Shown: piece by piece, positions 44,001-56,400 of the stretch
Layout of the letters: each line of letters starts with the position of its first letter
How positions within the stretch are numbered: position 1 is the stretch's first letter
From: Tubiluchus corallicola
Lineage: Eukaryota; Priapulida; Priapulimorpha; Priapulimorphida; Tubiluchidae
Length of the DNA stretch: 64,000 nt
Direction: 5' to 3'
NCBI GenBank assembly: GCA_030141605.1
Contig: JAQGDQ010000538.1
Location: 1-64,000, forward strand
Notes under the pieces: model-generated
What the model was told of the DNA's origin: nothing
The model's database searches: none
What the model saw: only the letters and a program-made list of their open reading frames with translations
Made by a program: the position numbers and the translations under genes

Positions 44001-47000
44001 TTGCAGTTTTCTCACTTGGTCTTAGTTTGGGCCAGAGTGCATGGAATATACGAAAGTAAGTTTATTATTAGTTACAATACGTGGACATTTGAGATTTTAA
44101 GACTTTGGGGCAACTATACTACAGTGAAAAGTAAATTTTCGGTTTTCGTTTTGGTTTTGTGTCACTTGCAGCTGACAGCAGTGGTCATCACATATTGGGC
44201 AAACACCTACCCCGTCTATACTTATGTACAAGTCGAATTTTCGGGTCAACTTACAATATGTATTTGGAGATGTTGCTAAAGAGTCGTCTACAATACGAAT
44301 ATGGGAAGAAATAATCCTGCATTATACCCTGGACTGAATGAACACTCATACTGTGATGCTTCACAAAATTAACAAATATTACTGTAATTTATTTTAATGT
44401 ATGTGAAATTAAGTTAAAATTTATATATTACTGGTAAATAAACTAGCGACGGAGCAGTCGATCAAAACATGAAAATCCCCAATGTTGTACAAGTGCTGCT
44501 GCCTGTCGGCTTCTGCAGGAAGTTTTACATTGGCCTTGTATATGCGTGTTTTGTTGACAAAATATCGATTACCAGCATACACGCGTATATAAAACACAGC
44601 TACGCAGAGGTATTGATTTTAGTAAATTGATTTATTACTCAGCCATTGTTGACATCATTTACTCTGGAAGATCTTAATATTTTATGGTCGACTTGTACAC
44701 AGCTAATATATAAAATGATGCAATTATTGGTCTTAAAATGCACATCGACTTGTACATAAGGTCGACTTGTAGACACATATATATGGTATTTTTCTATTGG
44801 ACAGACGCGTTTTCTTCGTCACTCGAATTGCACCTTGCAAAAAGTGCACATTTCAAGCTAGAAGCTGATGTAAATTATTTACTACACTCCTGTGCTTATC
44901 ATTTCACTGCTTATTAAAAGTAAAATCATTTGCTGTTTTATGTAAACTTTCTTGTGAAGTTATCTATAACCTAACATTTCCATATGAAAAATTTCGATCA
45001 AATTTAATGAACGAACAGTAAGAGCTTTTCAATGTAACTAAAATTGATTATTTTGTGGTGTTATTTTATCTCTAATTAAAGCAATTGCTGTACTTCATTA
45101 CTTGTACTCTTCTTCTAGGTCATATAGAGATAACACGGGCAAAATGCTTGGTGCATATGAGGCAATTGTTCCTCTTATTCCTGTAACTAGTTTGTTTATA
45201 ATTAGCGTTGTGTGGGCTTTTCTATCACCAAGCAACATCATAGACTCCGACCCGCGGATATTTTTCTTTTTAACAGGAACTGTTTTTTCTAATATTACGG
45301 TAAGTCAGTTACAGAATCTCAGTTGAAATTTTGATCAGTTTATGCCAGTGTAAAATGTATTTGGAATAAAGATTTTAACATGTATAAATTATATGTTCAC
45401 GTTTGATAATTAAATATCATGCGCTTTCTTGATTAATTGAAATTCTGCGAACAGGCCAAAAGCTTGTCATTCTGAAATTTTACGATTGGAGTTCATGCAT
45501 TATTGTGATATGATGATGTGAGTGAATGATATGAATTCTAGCAAGAGCCAAGGCACAGGCACAGTGTGAGTGATACGTTTCTATTTGTCTATGGTTTTTC
45601 TAGTGTTTTTAAGGGTGTGAATACATTTTGCTCAGACTGCTGAATTTAAAATTGTTTGTTTGACCTGATGCTCTTCTACAGCAGCTCAGTACAGATTCAA
45701 GATATCTTTGAAGCAAGTGCGATATCTTTAAGGAGAAATTAGCATATACAAGCCTTAATATTAGTTCACTATAGTTCATTTTGAGATAGTAAACACAGTT
45801 TTTTGCCTTTTTATTAAGGTGCTTTTGTGTAGCACTTGTTTTTTTTTGTATGTGAAATCAGTTTCTAAAAGCGTGATGTTTTAAAACGTTTTTAACTTTA
45901 ATAGGGGCTGCACTTGGCTTTTTGAAACTTTTACAATTTGGCTGCAACTTTTTGATATTTTTTGTGTATTATATTATAGATATATTATTAATAAAATACT
46001 ATTTTGTGTATGGTACAATAATATAGAAAACTTTCATATGGTCAAAAGAAAGCTAACCCATAACCTTGATAGATCAATTGTCTTGTTTAAGATTTACTGT
46101 GTAAAAAAGAGATTTTTTTAAATTATTACTGCATCCAGCAAAGATAAAATGATTTTTTTGCTTATTTAGTGTCGTCTAATAATAGCTCAGATGGCAAGCA
46201 CACGAGCAGAATTGTTCAACTGGTTGCTGATACCTCTAATCGGGTGCTTACTGGTGGTATTCTTTGTGCCAAGTTTAAGTCACTGGGAAAAACCCATACT
46301 CTATGCACTTATGGCATTTTGCACCCTGTGTCACATTCATTTTGGTGTAATTGTGGTAAGTGGTGCCAGCTTTAGCATAATGCATTGTGTTATAGAGATT
46401 TTTGTCTTCTCTGTGCTATAGCCTGCCCAATGTCAGCAGAAATGTTTATTTTGTTTTCATGTACAAATTGTTAAGCCTGCATCACCAGGTACTCTCACAA
46501 GTTTTGATCAGATTCTTAAAAAACTTCTTATGTAGCATGTTTTTTTAACTTTTTGCAATTTAATAAGAAGAATTGGGTAAAGAAATCCTATTTGAAGCGA
46601 GTTCAAACATTGTTGCATCTGAGATAGGTGCATCATTTTTTGGCTGCTAGCAGACTATCATCCAACACTCATGCAAAAAATGCAACTTTGTACTTAAGTT
46701 CAGTGTTGAAGGGTTTACATCTTCTGGGAAAATGAGAAACGGTAACAAAAAATCTTCATCTATCAAATTGTTTCTCCCCTTTAAAGCTTCTCCTAGATGT
46801 ATTACAGAAATTGTGATTCTCAATAGAGTTAGACATTTGCGTGTACAAGTTAGCTTGCATGTGATTAGCAATAGCAGCATATTTTAGTCATTGGAAGACA
46901 GTAACTTGAACTAGGTTTGGACATCATCATTTCTGACTCTTGGAAAAAGATTACGGTTATAAATATTATATCTAAGCAGTAATTTAGCAAAACTAAGAGA

Positions 47001-47510
47001 TGTAACCCTCAATATATTTTGTAATTTGAGGGTAAATTTTGTATATCGACTTAGTAAAAAGCTTTTTGACCTCAGTGGAGTAGGCCTATTTAGTTTTCGT
47101 GAGTATAAACAATGCCATGACAGGCACTATGTTTGTGCTTCTCATTCACGCAAGCAACAAACAGGCTTCTAATCTGAAAATTGTCTAGTTTCATGACTTT
47201 GTTTATGTCCATAAGAATTGTAAAATAGCAAACTGCACAGGTTATATTTTTATTTCCAAACTAAACCTAAATCCAGTTTCCAAAAACTAGTTAATCCTTT
47301 GCAATGAAACAGACTTTCAAATTTGCATTTGTCTTTTGACAACTACAACAAAGTGGATGCTGACAGTGTTTTGTAAACAGTTGCCAACCAGAGTTAATTT
47401 CATGTTTTTTTTTTCATTTCCAGGTAAGACAAATGGCTCAGCACTTAGGAATCAATGTATTCACACTTAAAAAAAAAGAAGATTGACAATTACTAGACAA
47501 TGCATGTTAA
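38068..47510 (+). CDS. SELENOI: Selenoprotein I / ethanolaminephosphotransferase 1, 10 exons, probable selenocysteine
   Basis: Membrane enzyme that joins CDP-ethanolamine and diacylglycerol to make phosphatidylethanolamine (Kennedy pathway, Golgi/ER). Exons: 38068-38121, 38873-38941, 39641-39833, 40756-40909, 42287-42395, 43169-43286, 44007-44055, 45119-45299, 46170-46355, 47424-47510; all junctions keep frame. The CDP-alcohol phosphotransferase signature DGx2ARx8Gx3Dx3D is complete in exon 4 (D109, G110, A113, R114, G123, D127, D131). Conserved family phrases include [32 protein letters not shown] and NWLL. Most of the rest is hydrophobic membrane helices. Codon 392 is TGA (47484-47486), followed by seven codons and TAA. 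Human SELENOI is 397 residues with Sec near position 387 after an Asp, and here Asp also precedes the TGA. If TGA is read as stop the protein has 391 residues. CEPT1-type enzymes share the core but lack this tail. Confidence 0.93.
38122..38872. other. SELENOI intron 1
   Basis: AT-rich intron. I see no repeat or extra exon that can be supported. Confidence 0.5.
40910..42286. other. SELENOI intron 4
   Basis: A 1.4-kb AT-rich intron between the catalytic exon and the SHWEKY exon. Nothing recognisable. Confidence 0.5.
44056..45118. other. SELENOI intron 7
   Basis: A 1.06-kb intron. It contains three copies of the phrase tcgacttgtaNa (44686, 44745, 44762) and an AATAAA near 44437. The open frame that runs through exon 7 into this intron (to 44279) is not the spliced product: an acceptor at 44171 would give an immediate stop, while 45119 restores the family sequence. 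Confidence 0.5.
47484..47486 (+). other. SELENOI: In-frame TGA, probable selenocysteine codon
   Basis: The frame reads [22 protein letters not shown]. Human SELENOI, as I remember it, ends FSLRKPNSD-Sec-LGMEEKNIGL, so the hydrophobic-Leu-basic run and the Asp before the codon align. I could not recognise a SECIS element in the 3' UTR by eye, so decoding is not proven. Confidence 0.65.
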
Positions 47511-50500
47511 TCTCAGGTGGGGAACAATGCGTTACCATGGAAACGCACTCATCTTGCTTTTGAGTAAACTGCGAAATGTTTGCCAGTTTCTGTGGTAACA
47601 TTTATTGCACCCAGTATTGCCATGAGAACAAAATTCCTACAATGATCTATTCCAAATTTAAAAGTTATTTGATTTTTAGATTTTTCTTCGTTGGAATTAG
47701 ATTTTCAAAGTGATAAATTGGTACTATTGGGTGCAACGTCACTTCTGTCTATCAATGGGCAAAATGCCTTGTCTTTCACAACCTCAACCACGTTTAACTG
47801 TCAGCAAAATTTTTATTTGACTTTTATGGTTGTGTCAGGTCCAAAGTCCAGTTCTGCTCTTTTCTGTGCTTCTTACATGTCCAGAATAGATGTCAGTAAC
47901 GTTGCTTTGCTTTATGGTGCTAAATTTGCATTCTTTGATTGCAGAATTGTAATCATTTCATTCGCTCCTCATGTTTAATCGGGTTAAAAGGAAATCTGTG
48001 TGTTTAGTGCAATTGTGTGACAGTTTCTTAGCACTAAATGAAGATCTTGATGTAATGGTAAACAAAGACTAATAATGCTAACTTTCTGACATGCTGTTGC
48101 AGTCTTCATAACGGTAATAATGTTCCATAGTGTCATTATTTGCTTTGAATTATTGAATGTAATTATAACATGTGTTGTTTGATGCCATGTTAAAATGTTT
48201 CTTGTTTTTCAAATTTGGCTTTCGCAGTAGTAGTAAGTATGATAAGTGTTGTTTGCAACTTTTTACCACTTGTTGTTATCAGCTGTCTATCGATTTCTGT
48301 TTTCACTTTTTGCACTCTGACATCAGCATCCATTTGAACAAATATTGGCTAGTCATAAAGAAACCAAAGAACTTTTCTCAATATGTGAGTTTCGCACTCT
48401 TTACTATGATTTGTTATGAATTGTTGAGTGAGCTTATACATGTTTCTTATGTACTTCTTTCCATAAACTTGTTTTTTTTTTGGAAATTTGTTTGCTTTCG
48501 TTGTGGTTAGTGTACGTATTACTTTTTGCTCTGTTGTATTACAGTGTTTGTTGTTTCTGGCATCTTTCAAATTGGTATCCAGCATCAGTGTTGTTCGTAC
48601 TTTTCTTCTTCCATTGATGGTTGAGTTTGTTTAGATTCTGATAGATAGTTGTGGTACATTGTTGTTCCTTGGGATAATCATGCATTGTCTGAGACCGTAC
48701 AGCATGTAGATAATTGTGTTTTGCATTGTTTCCAACAACAATGCCAATGTTGATTGATAAGCTACCCATAAAATATGTACAAGTTCTAGAAATGGAGAGG
48801 TTTAGCAATATTAGTAATGTGGGTGTAATTGATTGATAATGAGTGCAAAATACTAAACAGTAGTAGAAATTACATTATTTTATATGCTCTGACTTAGCTG
48901 TATTATTATGGTATTTCTCAACTTTGCCACAAGTTAAAAATATAATTTTTGGAAACAATAGCTAAGTTATACTGTATTCTTTGCCTGTAATCTAGACACT
49001 TTACATACTAAGATTTTAGCTGCACATTCAGATAATTATTGTGCAACAACGAACTCTTCAGCCGTTTAAATATTTACCTATTGCTACAGAGCTATAGAAA
49101 TTCTTCAATTTTGTTAAACTTATAAGGTCTTAAAATGGATATAAATTAGGAAAATTAGAAGAAAATTTTTGTGTATTTTTTGTGATGTTCTAAAATATGA
49201 TTACCCGCACTAACAAAGACTTATAAAGATTAACCATGTATATTGCAGCAACTATGAATTACTAATTATGTATCATGTACATTCCGCAGAAAACGGTATG
49301 CTTAATCATTTGATGTGCATTGCTTTGTTTTTGGAAATGTGCATGTTGATGCTCATGCTGTGAAATATTCTTACTTTAGTAAATGTTTTGTACAAACATT
49401 GTACATTACAATGTACTTAATTATGTGAATTAGGTTACTTACCTATGTGGTTAGGTGCTTGCTGAGTTGTGAAATTTGACTGTATCATTAGCGCAGAACA
49501 TAACGAAATGGTTTAATTTAAACAGACTGAAACAGTTTTATGTTAGATAGTCATTATTAATGCCATTATTTTATTTTGGGATGAATAAGAAAATATCAAA
49601 CAATATGGAGAATTGTTTCTGGAAATATGCTAGGCAAAATTGTCTCTAAATCAGTTTTGATGTAAGCCTTGAATGTAGTCTTGTAGAGCAGCTCTCATTT
49701 TGCATATTTCGTAATTTGCAGTTTAATTTGCGCAGACAAAATCTGATACTTGCACAAGAATGAATGAAAGGAAGTGATCCTTGTGACTTTATAAACCACC
49801 AAAGCGATTATTATCTGTGAGTCAGTTATAAGTGCTGATTGTAAAAATGTCGATCCTTTGATTATTCTATTTTTATTGATATAATAACTTGTTATTAGAG
49901 AGAATCTGATGTTCTTACAAGTATGAATGGAATGATGTGTTATTCACGAATATATGCTGTGTTCCCAAAGCAGTGTATTATCAGTTGTAAAAATGCCCAT
50001 TTATTGCATTTTGATTGATTTTATTCACATTTGTATTTTTTGTGTTGAAACAGTATTAGCCGTAATAATTGTCTTTGTAAACTTGCATTAATTTGTCCTT
50101 TCTGTTATGCATATGACTTAAGTTATAAAAATTTGTAATGTTTTTGTTTTGAAAGTCATAGATAATTGATTTACTTATCTTGGCGGTAGATATCTGGTGC
50201 TTTTAATTAACTACACATTAGTTTTTAAGATGTATAGTGTACTTCGCTGTTTTAGCATTACTCTAATCAAAATTTATTGCATTTGTTTACTTTTTGGTAG
50301 AATCTGTAAATTTTGGTTAAAAGTTTCAGAAAAATTTGTTGTATAGTGCTAGTTTTCAACATAAGCATACAAGAATCGGATAAAGACTTGTGTTTATAAT
50401 GTTGCTTATAAACACACACACGCACGCGCGCACCATACATATATGCTTGTAATAATAACACATAAAGTGACAATTCTATGTACATGTATAAGCATTATCT

Positions 50501-53479
50501 CCTACTTTGCATTTTGAATTTTACAAGTTTTGAAAATAATCTTATACACGAAAAGCTAAGTTAAGAACCTTGCAGTGCTGTGCACAACAGCTGTTGTTAA
50601 AGTACAATCAACTGTGCTGTGAAATACAGTTATATTTATTTGAATGCAATAATAATTGTTACATTATCAATTAGTAAGCCTCTGAATCAACATTTGATAA
50701 TTCCACGATCGTAGCAGTAACAAACTTCTTCATACTACGCATAAATTTTTAATATTTGTGAACCGTTAAATAAAACTTTGTTGCCTCGCATATCATAAAT
50801 TGTTCTTGGCTAAGTAAGATGATGTAGTTAAGCAAAATGAACTCAGTTCATTAACCTAATAGACAACTTCACATTGTAATATTTTTGATCATGCTTTATG
50901 AACTGCATTGATAGTCTGGTGTGATTTTATAGCTTATTAGAGAGTCATGCTAATTTGAATGTTTTGACTGTGATTTGCAATCAGAATTCATGTTCGATTT
51001 TATTATTTAGCAGTAGTGAGATAACATTGCACACTGCACATGTCAGCAAATTGCTGTACCCGATCTTGTGGGGTACACATTTTCATACCGTGTAACAGCT
51101 TGTCTGTCAGATACTCTGTTGTTCTTTAAATTGGCACTTTAGATCATTGTCTGTGTTCGGAATGTGATCTTGCTTTCGTAGAAGCTGTAGATGAGGGACT
51201 ATATATCGTATGTTTTATATGTACTTCTCCCAAAAGTTTACTGATGAGTTTGCATTTTCAATAAGGCTCGAGTTTTGTATAATATTATGTTGTGTTGCAC
51301 TATGCTGTGCTATGTCATGATGTCATGCCATGTTGTTTGTTATGCTAGTTTATGTGATGCAGAATATGCTGTGTGGACTGCCAAGTTTCTTAACAGTGTG
51401 GTGCATACCACTCATGCTTCTTAGCTGATTGGAGTTGGTTTGTAATTTGATAGCAATCAAAAAAACACTAGCATATCTTTTAGGCAAGCTGCTCTAATAC
51501 ATCTTTTCGTTTCATATCATGATGATAATGCAGCAAATGTAGCAGGCTTTAGTTGAGTTAACTTTTGCAATATTTGGGAAGTTTTGTAGTGATTGTGAAA
51601 ATAAAACATGTTGCACTTTTCTGTCACACTTAATGAGCATTGTTAATTTACCATTATTGTCTTGCTTTTATAATTGTTCTAGTGATTTATGGTTATTTGC
51701 ATGTAATTACGATTGTAGTGACAGTAGAAAATGTTGTGTAGTCAATTAATAATAATATGTACATAATTTACTGTTTCAAAATGATGTGTAATGTGTACAT
51801 GTAATCAGTAGCTCTGTACATAATGTTTTGTAGAAATTTTAAGCATTGCTATATGTGTTTCACTGTGGACATCGTAAAACAAGCAAGTGCTTGTGTATAA
51901 TTTAAAAACATTTCATATGCAGATGTACTTAATAATAAATTAAATTATATATATATATATATATATAATAAGGAAATAAATAATTTTTTATACTAAAAGT
52001 GTGTTTGTTTAGCTGTTTCATATTAGAGTTGGTTAAAAAAGGTTCTTGTCTAGTTCCCAATCTTTCACAATACAGTATAAAACTGAACATTTCAAAATCA
52101 TTCGTGTTTGATATCATACGAGTGTTTTTAACTGTGTGATTGTGGTCAACTTGTAATATTCCCCGGAGTACAAAAAAATGAGTAACTAAAATGTTTAGTC
52201 ATTACTGTTATCTTTATAATCTATTTGTAGAAAAACTAGAACAACTACCCTGTTCACAACCCACATTTTGACCTGTCATTTAAATAAAATCTGAGAGGAC
52301 TTTGATCATAAAACATTGTAATATCTATAAATTATTTAGAATCTAATACCTATATAACTAATTTCCTATAAAAATGGTATAGCATTAATGGCAATGTATC
52401 AGTTCAGTACAGAAAGACCTATTATGCCATGGCTTTACCATCACTAGTAGACAAACTAAAGTCGCAGTCGTGTCACCATTGCCAAGTAACTGCACATTTG
52501 AAAACCTGCAAATTATTTAATATTAAAACATCTGTGGCTTGTCTAGCAACTGGCACCTAAACAATAACATCCTGTAGGCTTTTTGTTATTTTTACCAAAT
52601 CCTGCTAACTTGGCTTTGCATTGAACCCATGCACTCTATCAGTGAATTTAATAAAGCTCTAGTTTCAGGCAACAGATGATGCCACATCCATGCAAACAAA
52701 ATTAATAATTTCAAAAATTCAATAATTGTACATTATTTACTTGTCACACAATTGGTCACTCATATATCTAAAAGTAGTTAAACTGAGAGTGCATTGCACA
52801 AAGGCTTCTGAATGTAATTTCCATAGAAGATTTACAAAAAGGATAATTCTCATGTTGAATATATACACACACTATTTACACACATAAAAAACTAATTTGC
52901 TGCAGGTCTCTTTAACAGCAGTTCAAATTTAAGTTGTCAAACCGAACCACTACCAAAACGCTTACATCTTACAGGACATTCCCAAGTTTATGACTTCCAT
53001 GATCAATTCTGTTAAATATACAACTCCATCTAGTGGATCAATAATTATTATTAATTAATAAATCAATATTGCACTTTTAAGTGAGCTTTTTTATGTAAAT
53101 CAACCCTGATTATACATACAGAATAACACAATTTGTTACTTACTTCTTTTGCTGATGTAGTAAATACGAAACAAACTTGACAAAATTTGTTACAAAATAA
53201 ATTTATCAAACAAAATCTTCAATTGGTGTTTACCAAAATTCATTATCGACGTAACATCAAAGCTCCAGGCCCAAAGCTTTCCTCAACAAATCATGCCAAA
53301 ACATCTGCTGTACTTAACAAAGGTCTAGTGTAGCCGCTCATCCCTGTATAACACAAAAATGCACCATAACGCGTGGCAAATTTTCATGTCCACCCTACTG
53401 CACACTTTCAGGGCTAAGTGTATGGCCTGTCATTTTTAACAGTTCAATGTCAAACACAGTCTACTAAACTCACTAATGA
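47511..53479. other. SELENOI 3' UTR and intergenic region to DEPTOR
   Basis: Six kilobases without recognisable coding exons on either strand. Two simple hairpins lie in the first part: 47574-47603 (11 pairs, one bulge) and 48003-48038 (TTTAGTGC/GCACTAAA with an inner stem). A possible polyadenylation signal AATAAA is at 50769-50774. The open frame at 48.17-48.51 kb is Phe/Cys/Leu-rich by composition and has no splice support. The SELENOI transcript end is not clear. Confidence 0.5.
51946..51968. repeat. (AT)n microsatellite
   Basis: About 11 AT units in intergenic DNA between the convergent SELENOI and DEPTOR genes. Confidence 0.9.
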
Positions 53480-56400
53480 TCAACTGATAACATTGACAAC
53501 AGTCTTGTTTTTGCAATATACCATAATGGTTAAATTCACAATGCCCATTGGACTGTTGATAATCCGCTTAGCCACCACTTGGTGAGGCTGACGAAGCACA
53601 TTCTCTCCATTCACTTCACACAGGTATTGTCGAATCTGTAAGTAAATAGAATTTAATATCAAAGAAGTTACCAAAGATCTGCAAATATTATGCACACATT
53701 CATCAATAACCTAACACTTTGATTAATCTTTACAGTGTATTATAGAGTGGTAATTTTTTCAAAATTAATGACAATTTTTTCTGAATTTAGTAAAGTAGGA
53801 ATCAGAAAAAACAATCCTTGAATAAACTGTCTAAGCAATTTTACTTTTCCATTAAAAAATCGGGCAAACAATACCACAAAACAACTCAAATGTCAACATA
53901 CCCTGAGACCAGCTTCATAAGCTGGACCTTTAGGATCAACAGTCTGGACAAACGTTGGACCGTTTCCGCGGACTACGAATCCATATCCGACGGAATCACT
54001 GACAACCCGCAAACTCTTTTTTACATACGGTGAATTTGGATTTTCCAGTTCTTTAGCGCTTACTTGTCTAACAACTACAACAGTAGAATATTAATGCAAC
54101 ATTATTATTATTATTATTATTACTATTACTAGATTTATGAACTAGTAAGAAAATTGGAAATAAACTAACTTAGGCTAAAGGATAATGATTGAATCCAAAC
54201 AAATGTCCTTGCGATTTTTATAATTAACAAGTTGCAACCATGAATAACGAATTATTATTAAGTTTATAAATTATTATTAGACCAACAGTGATTAATTATT
54301 AATAATGGGTTATTATTATTTTGCTAAAAGCGTACCAGAATGAGGTAAAACTGCCACCCTATCTGGCTTATTAGACAGAGAAGAACGCTGATGTTCTACG
54401 TCATCAGCATCCTCTCCACTGTCAATGGTTTCGTTGTCATCACTATCATAGGAGCCATTACGGTTATAGTCACCCGACTCGTCAAATGACATACATCTTG
54501 ACTTGTCTAAAAAATGAAATATTCATTAATTTCAAAATAAATTTTATTACTTCAATAAATTAAATTGCAAACTTAAAAAACAAATATCGTAAAACTAAAT
54601 CGAAAGTATTAATGGACGATTAATGATACATTATTACAGAGATCTAATGCTATCAATTCTCCAGGTATATTTATGGAGTTATTGATACAATATGCAATTT
54701 TCTCAACAACAATTGAATGATTTGTGGCAAATTGCATGTCATACGAATCATCAGTCTCCGGTGGTCCCATGAGGTGTTTATTTTTTAATTCGAGACGTCC
54801 AGGAGGCCTTTAAAAATGGGCGTTTTTCACAAACTTATAAAATTGAGGTCCGAAAAGAACAGGTCCTGTGAAAGACAGGATGCTATATATCATTGAAAAA
54901 AGCTTTCAACATAGGGTGTAATAGATATAATTTAGTTTCCTGGAAGATTCATGAGCTACCAACCTGTCACAGTAACTGTTTTCCGGGAACCATCATTCCA
55001 AATTGTTTCAAAAATGCGCAAATGGGATGAGATGGGTCTAAAGTGTAAATGTTTCTTTTAGATACACATTCACTTAAAGAAATGGGAGGAGGGTGTAATT
55101 CAGAATTCTTTTTCAATCTCCCTATAACTGCGTGTTTTTGAAACAGCAACTTGTCTTTCACGACTGTTCCACGACATGGTAGTATACTTTACTTTCATAG
55201 TATATTTTCATTTTAATTTTATTCTCCTTGTAATAGTGTTATTATTGTTGGATCACTTTTGTTAATTTAAATTATAGTTCTGATCACGGTAGAATTAAGT
55301 GCCAATTTTCATTCAAGATTTCTTTTGAATGAGAGTAATAAGTAACTCGTATATGTATACTTACGTATGATGCCTAGACCTATCTATACTCTTTACATAT
55401 ATCCCAAGTAATACACAGTCTTTATAAATTAACTACCTCACATTGCATAGAGTACTGCAGTAACAAGCCGGCTGGCATGCCAACTTGCAAAGCCAATTTT
55501 TTTCCGGGAAAAGTTTTCCTGTTAATTATTGTATACCTCCACCTCAATCACCTGCTTCACAACATTAACAAGTATTTCTGTTGCAAGTAAATTAAAAGCA
55601 ATGTAATTAGTTATAAGAATAAGCCTTTTTAAAGTTTCACTGTATACAAGCACAGTTGCTATACGTCAAAGGTTAAGTGAACCAAGCAATATGTCTTAAC
55701 TACAACTGTCATGTGGCAGGTGGGTAAAGCAAAGTCGTCTGCTGCATCAGTTCAATTGATTTACGTGGAGTTTACTTAATTATTCGTTAAGGACCTTGCT
55801 TGGGAACAAGAAAAAATGCTCGATAAGCTTCTAGCTAGCATTAAAACTGTTACTATTACAATAGCATGGGGTGCGAGTTGTTGTCAAGTGTACACAAATG
55901 CATTCTCTGGTTCTCTTAACCTCTGGCCTTTTTACAATCATCATCAATCACTGGAACTGTGAAAAAGCTTATTCTACTCTTCCGGATATATATATTAATA
56001 TTTTTACTTTTCCACTGTAACCTCTTAGATATAGCAGCCACTTGCCTTATTTCAGATGGGTTTCTTATTCATACTGTAAGAGCAGAATTAATACAATAAC
56101 CAGTCCATATTTACACCTCTGGAAAATTGATTGAGTGAAAGTCAGCTAAAGCATTACTAATATAATCACCTCCATGATACGGCATGTATGGAAAGTTACT
56201 AAGGGAAATCGCAGAGATCTTACGCGTGACGTCGACGCTGCGATCAGGAGACACAATAGATGAAATTCGTCGATCGGTCTTTCTGTCTGGACTATGATCT
56301 GAAAACCGATGAAATGAAATAACAACATCGTTAAAATCATTAGTGAGAATATGTGAAAAACTCTTGCCTTTGTCACTTTTAATTATACAATAATTAAATT

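Noticed and set aside
43986-44279. 97-codon plus-strand open frame through SELENOI exon 7
   Set aside because: It is in the wrong frame for the family. Exon 7 (44007-44055) read in the spliced frame joins 45119 and restores the SELENOI sequence.
47641-47680. ATGA...AA...TGAT pattern as a SECIS candidate
   Set aside because: The segments between the motifs do not pair, so the required 11-14 bp helix cannot form.
48172-48510. 112-codon plus-strand open frame between SELENOI and DEPTOR
   Set aside because: The translation is Phe/Cys/Leu-rich as expected from T-rich DNA, has no recognisable domain or splice support, and lies in the presumed 3' UTR.
54967-55161. 64-codon minus-strand open frame in a DEPTOR intron
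   Set aside because: No domain, no splice sites that keep the DEPTOR frame, and the neighbouring exons already join in frame without it.
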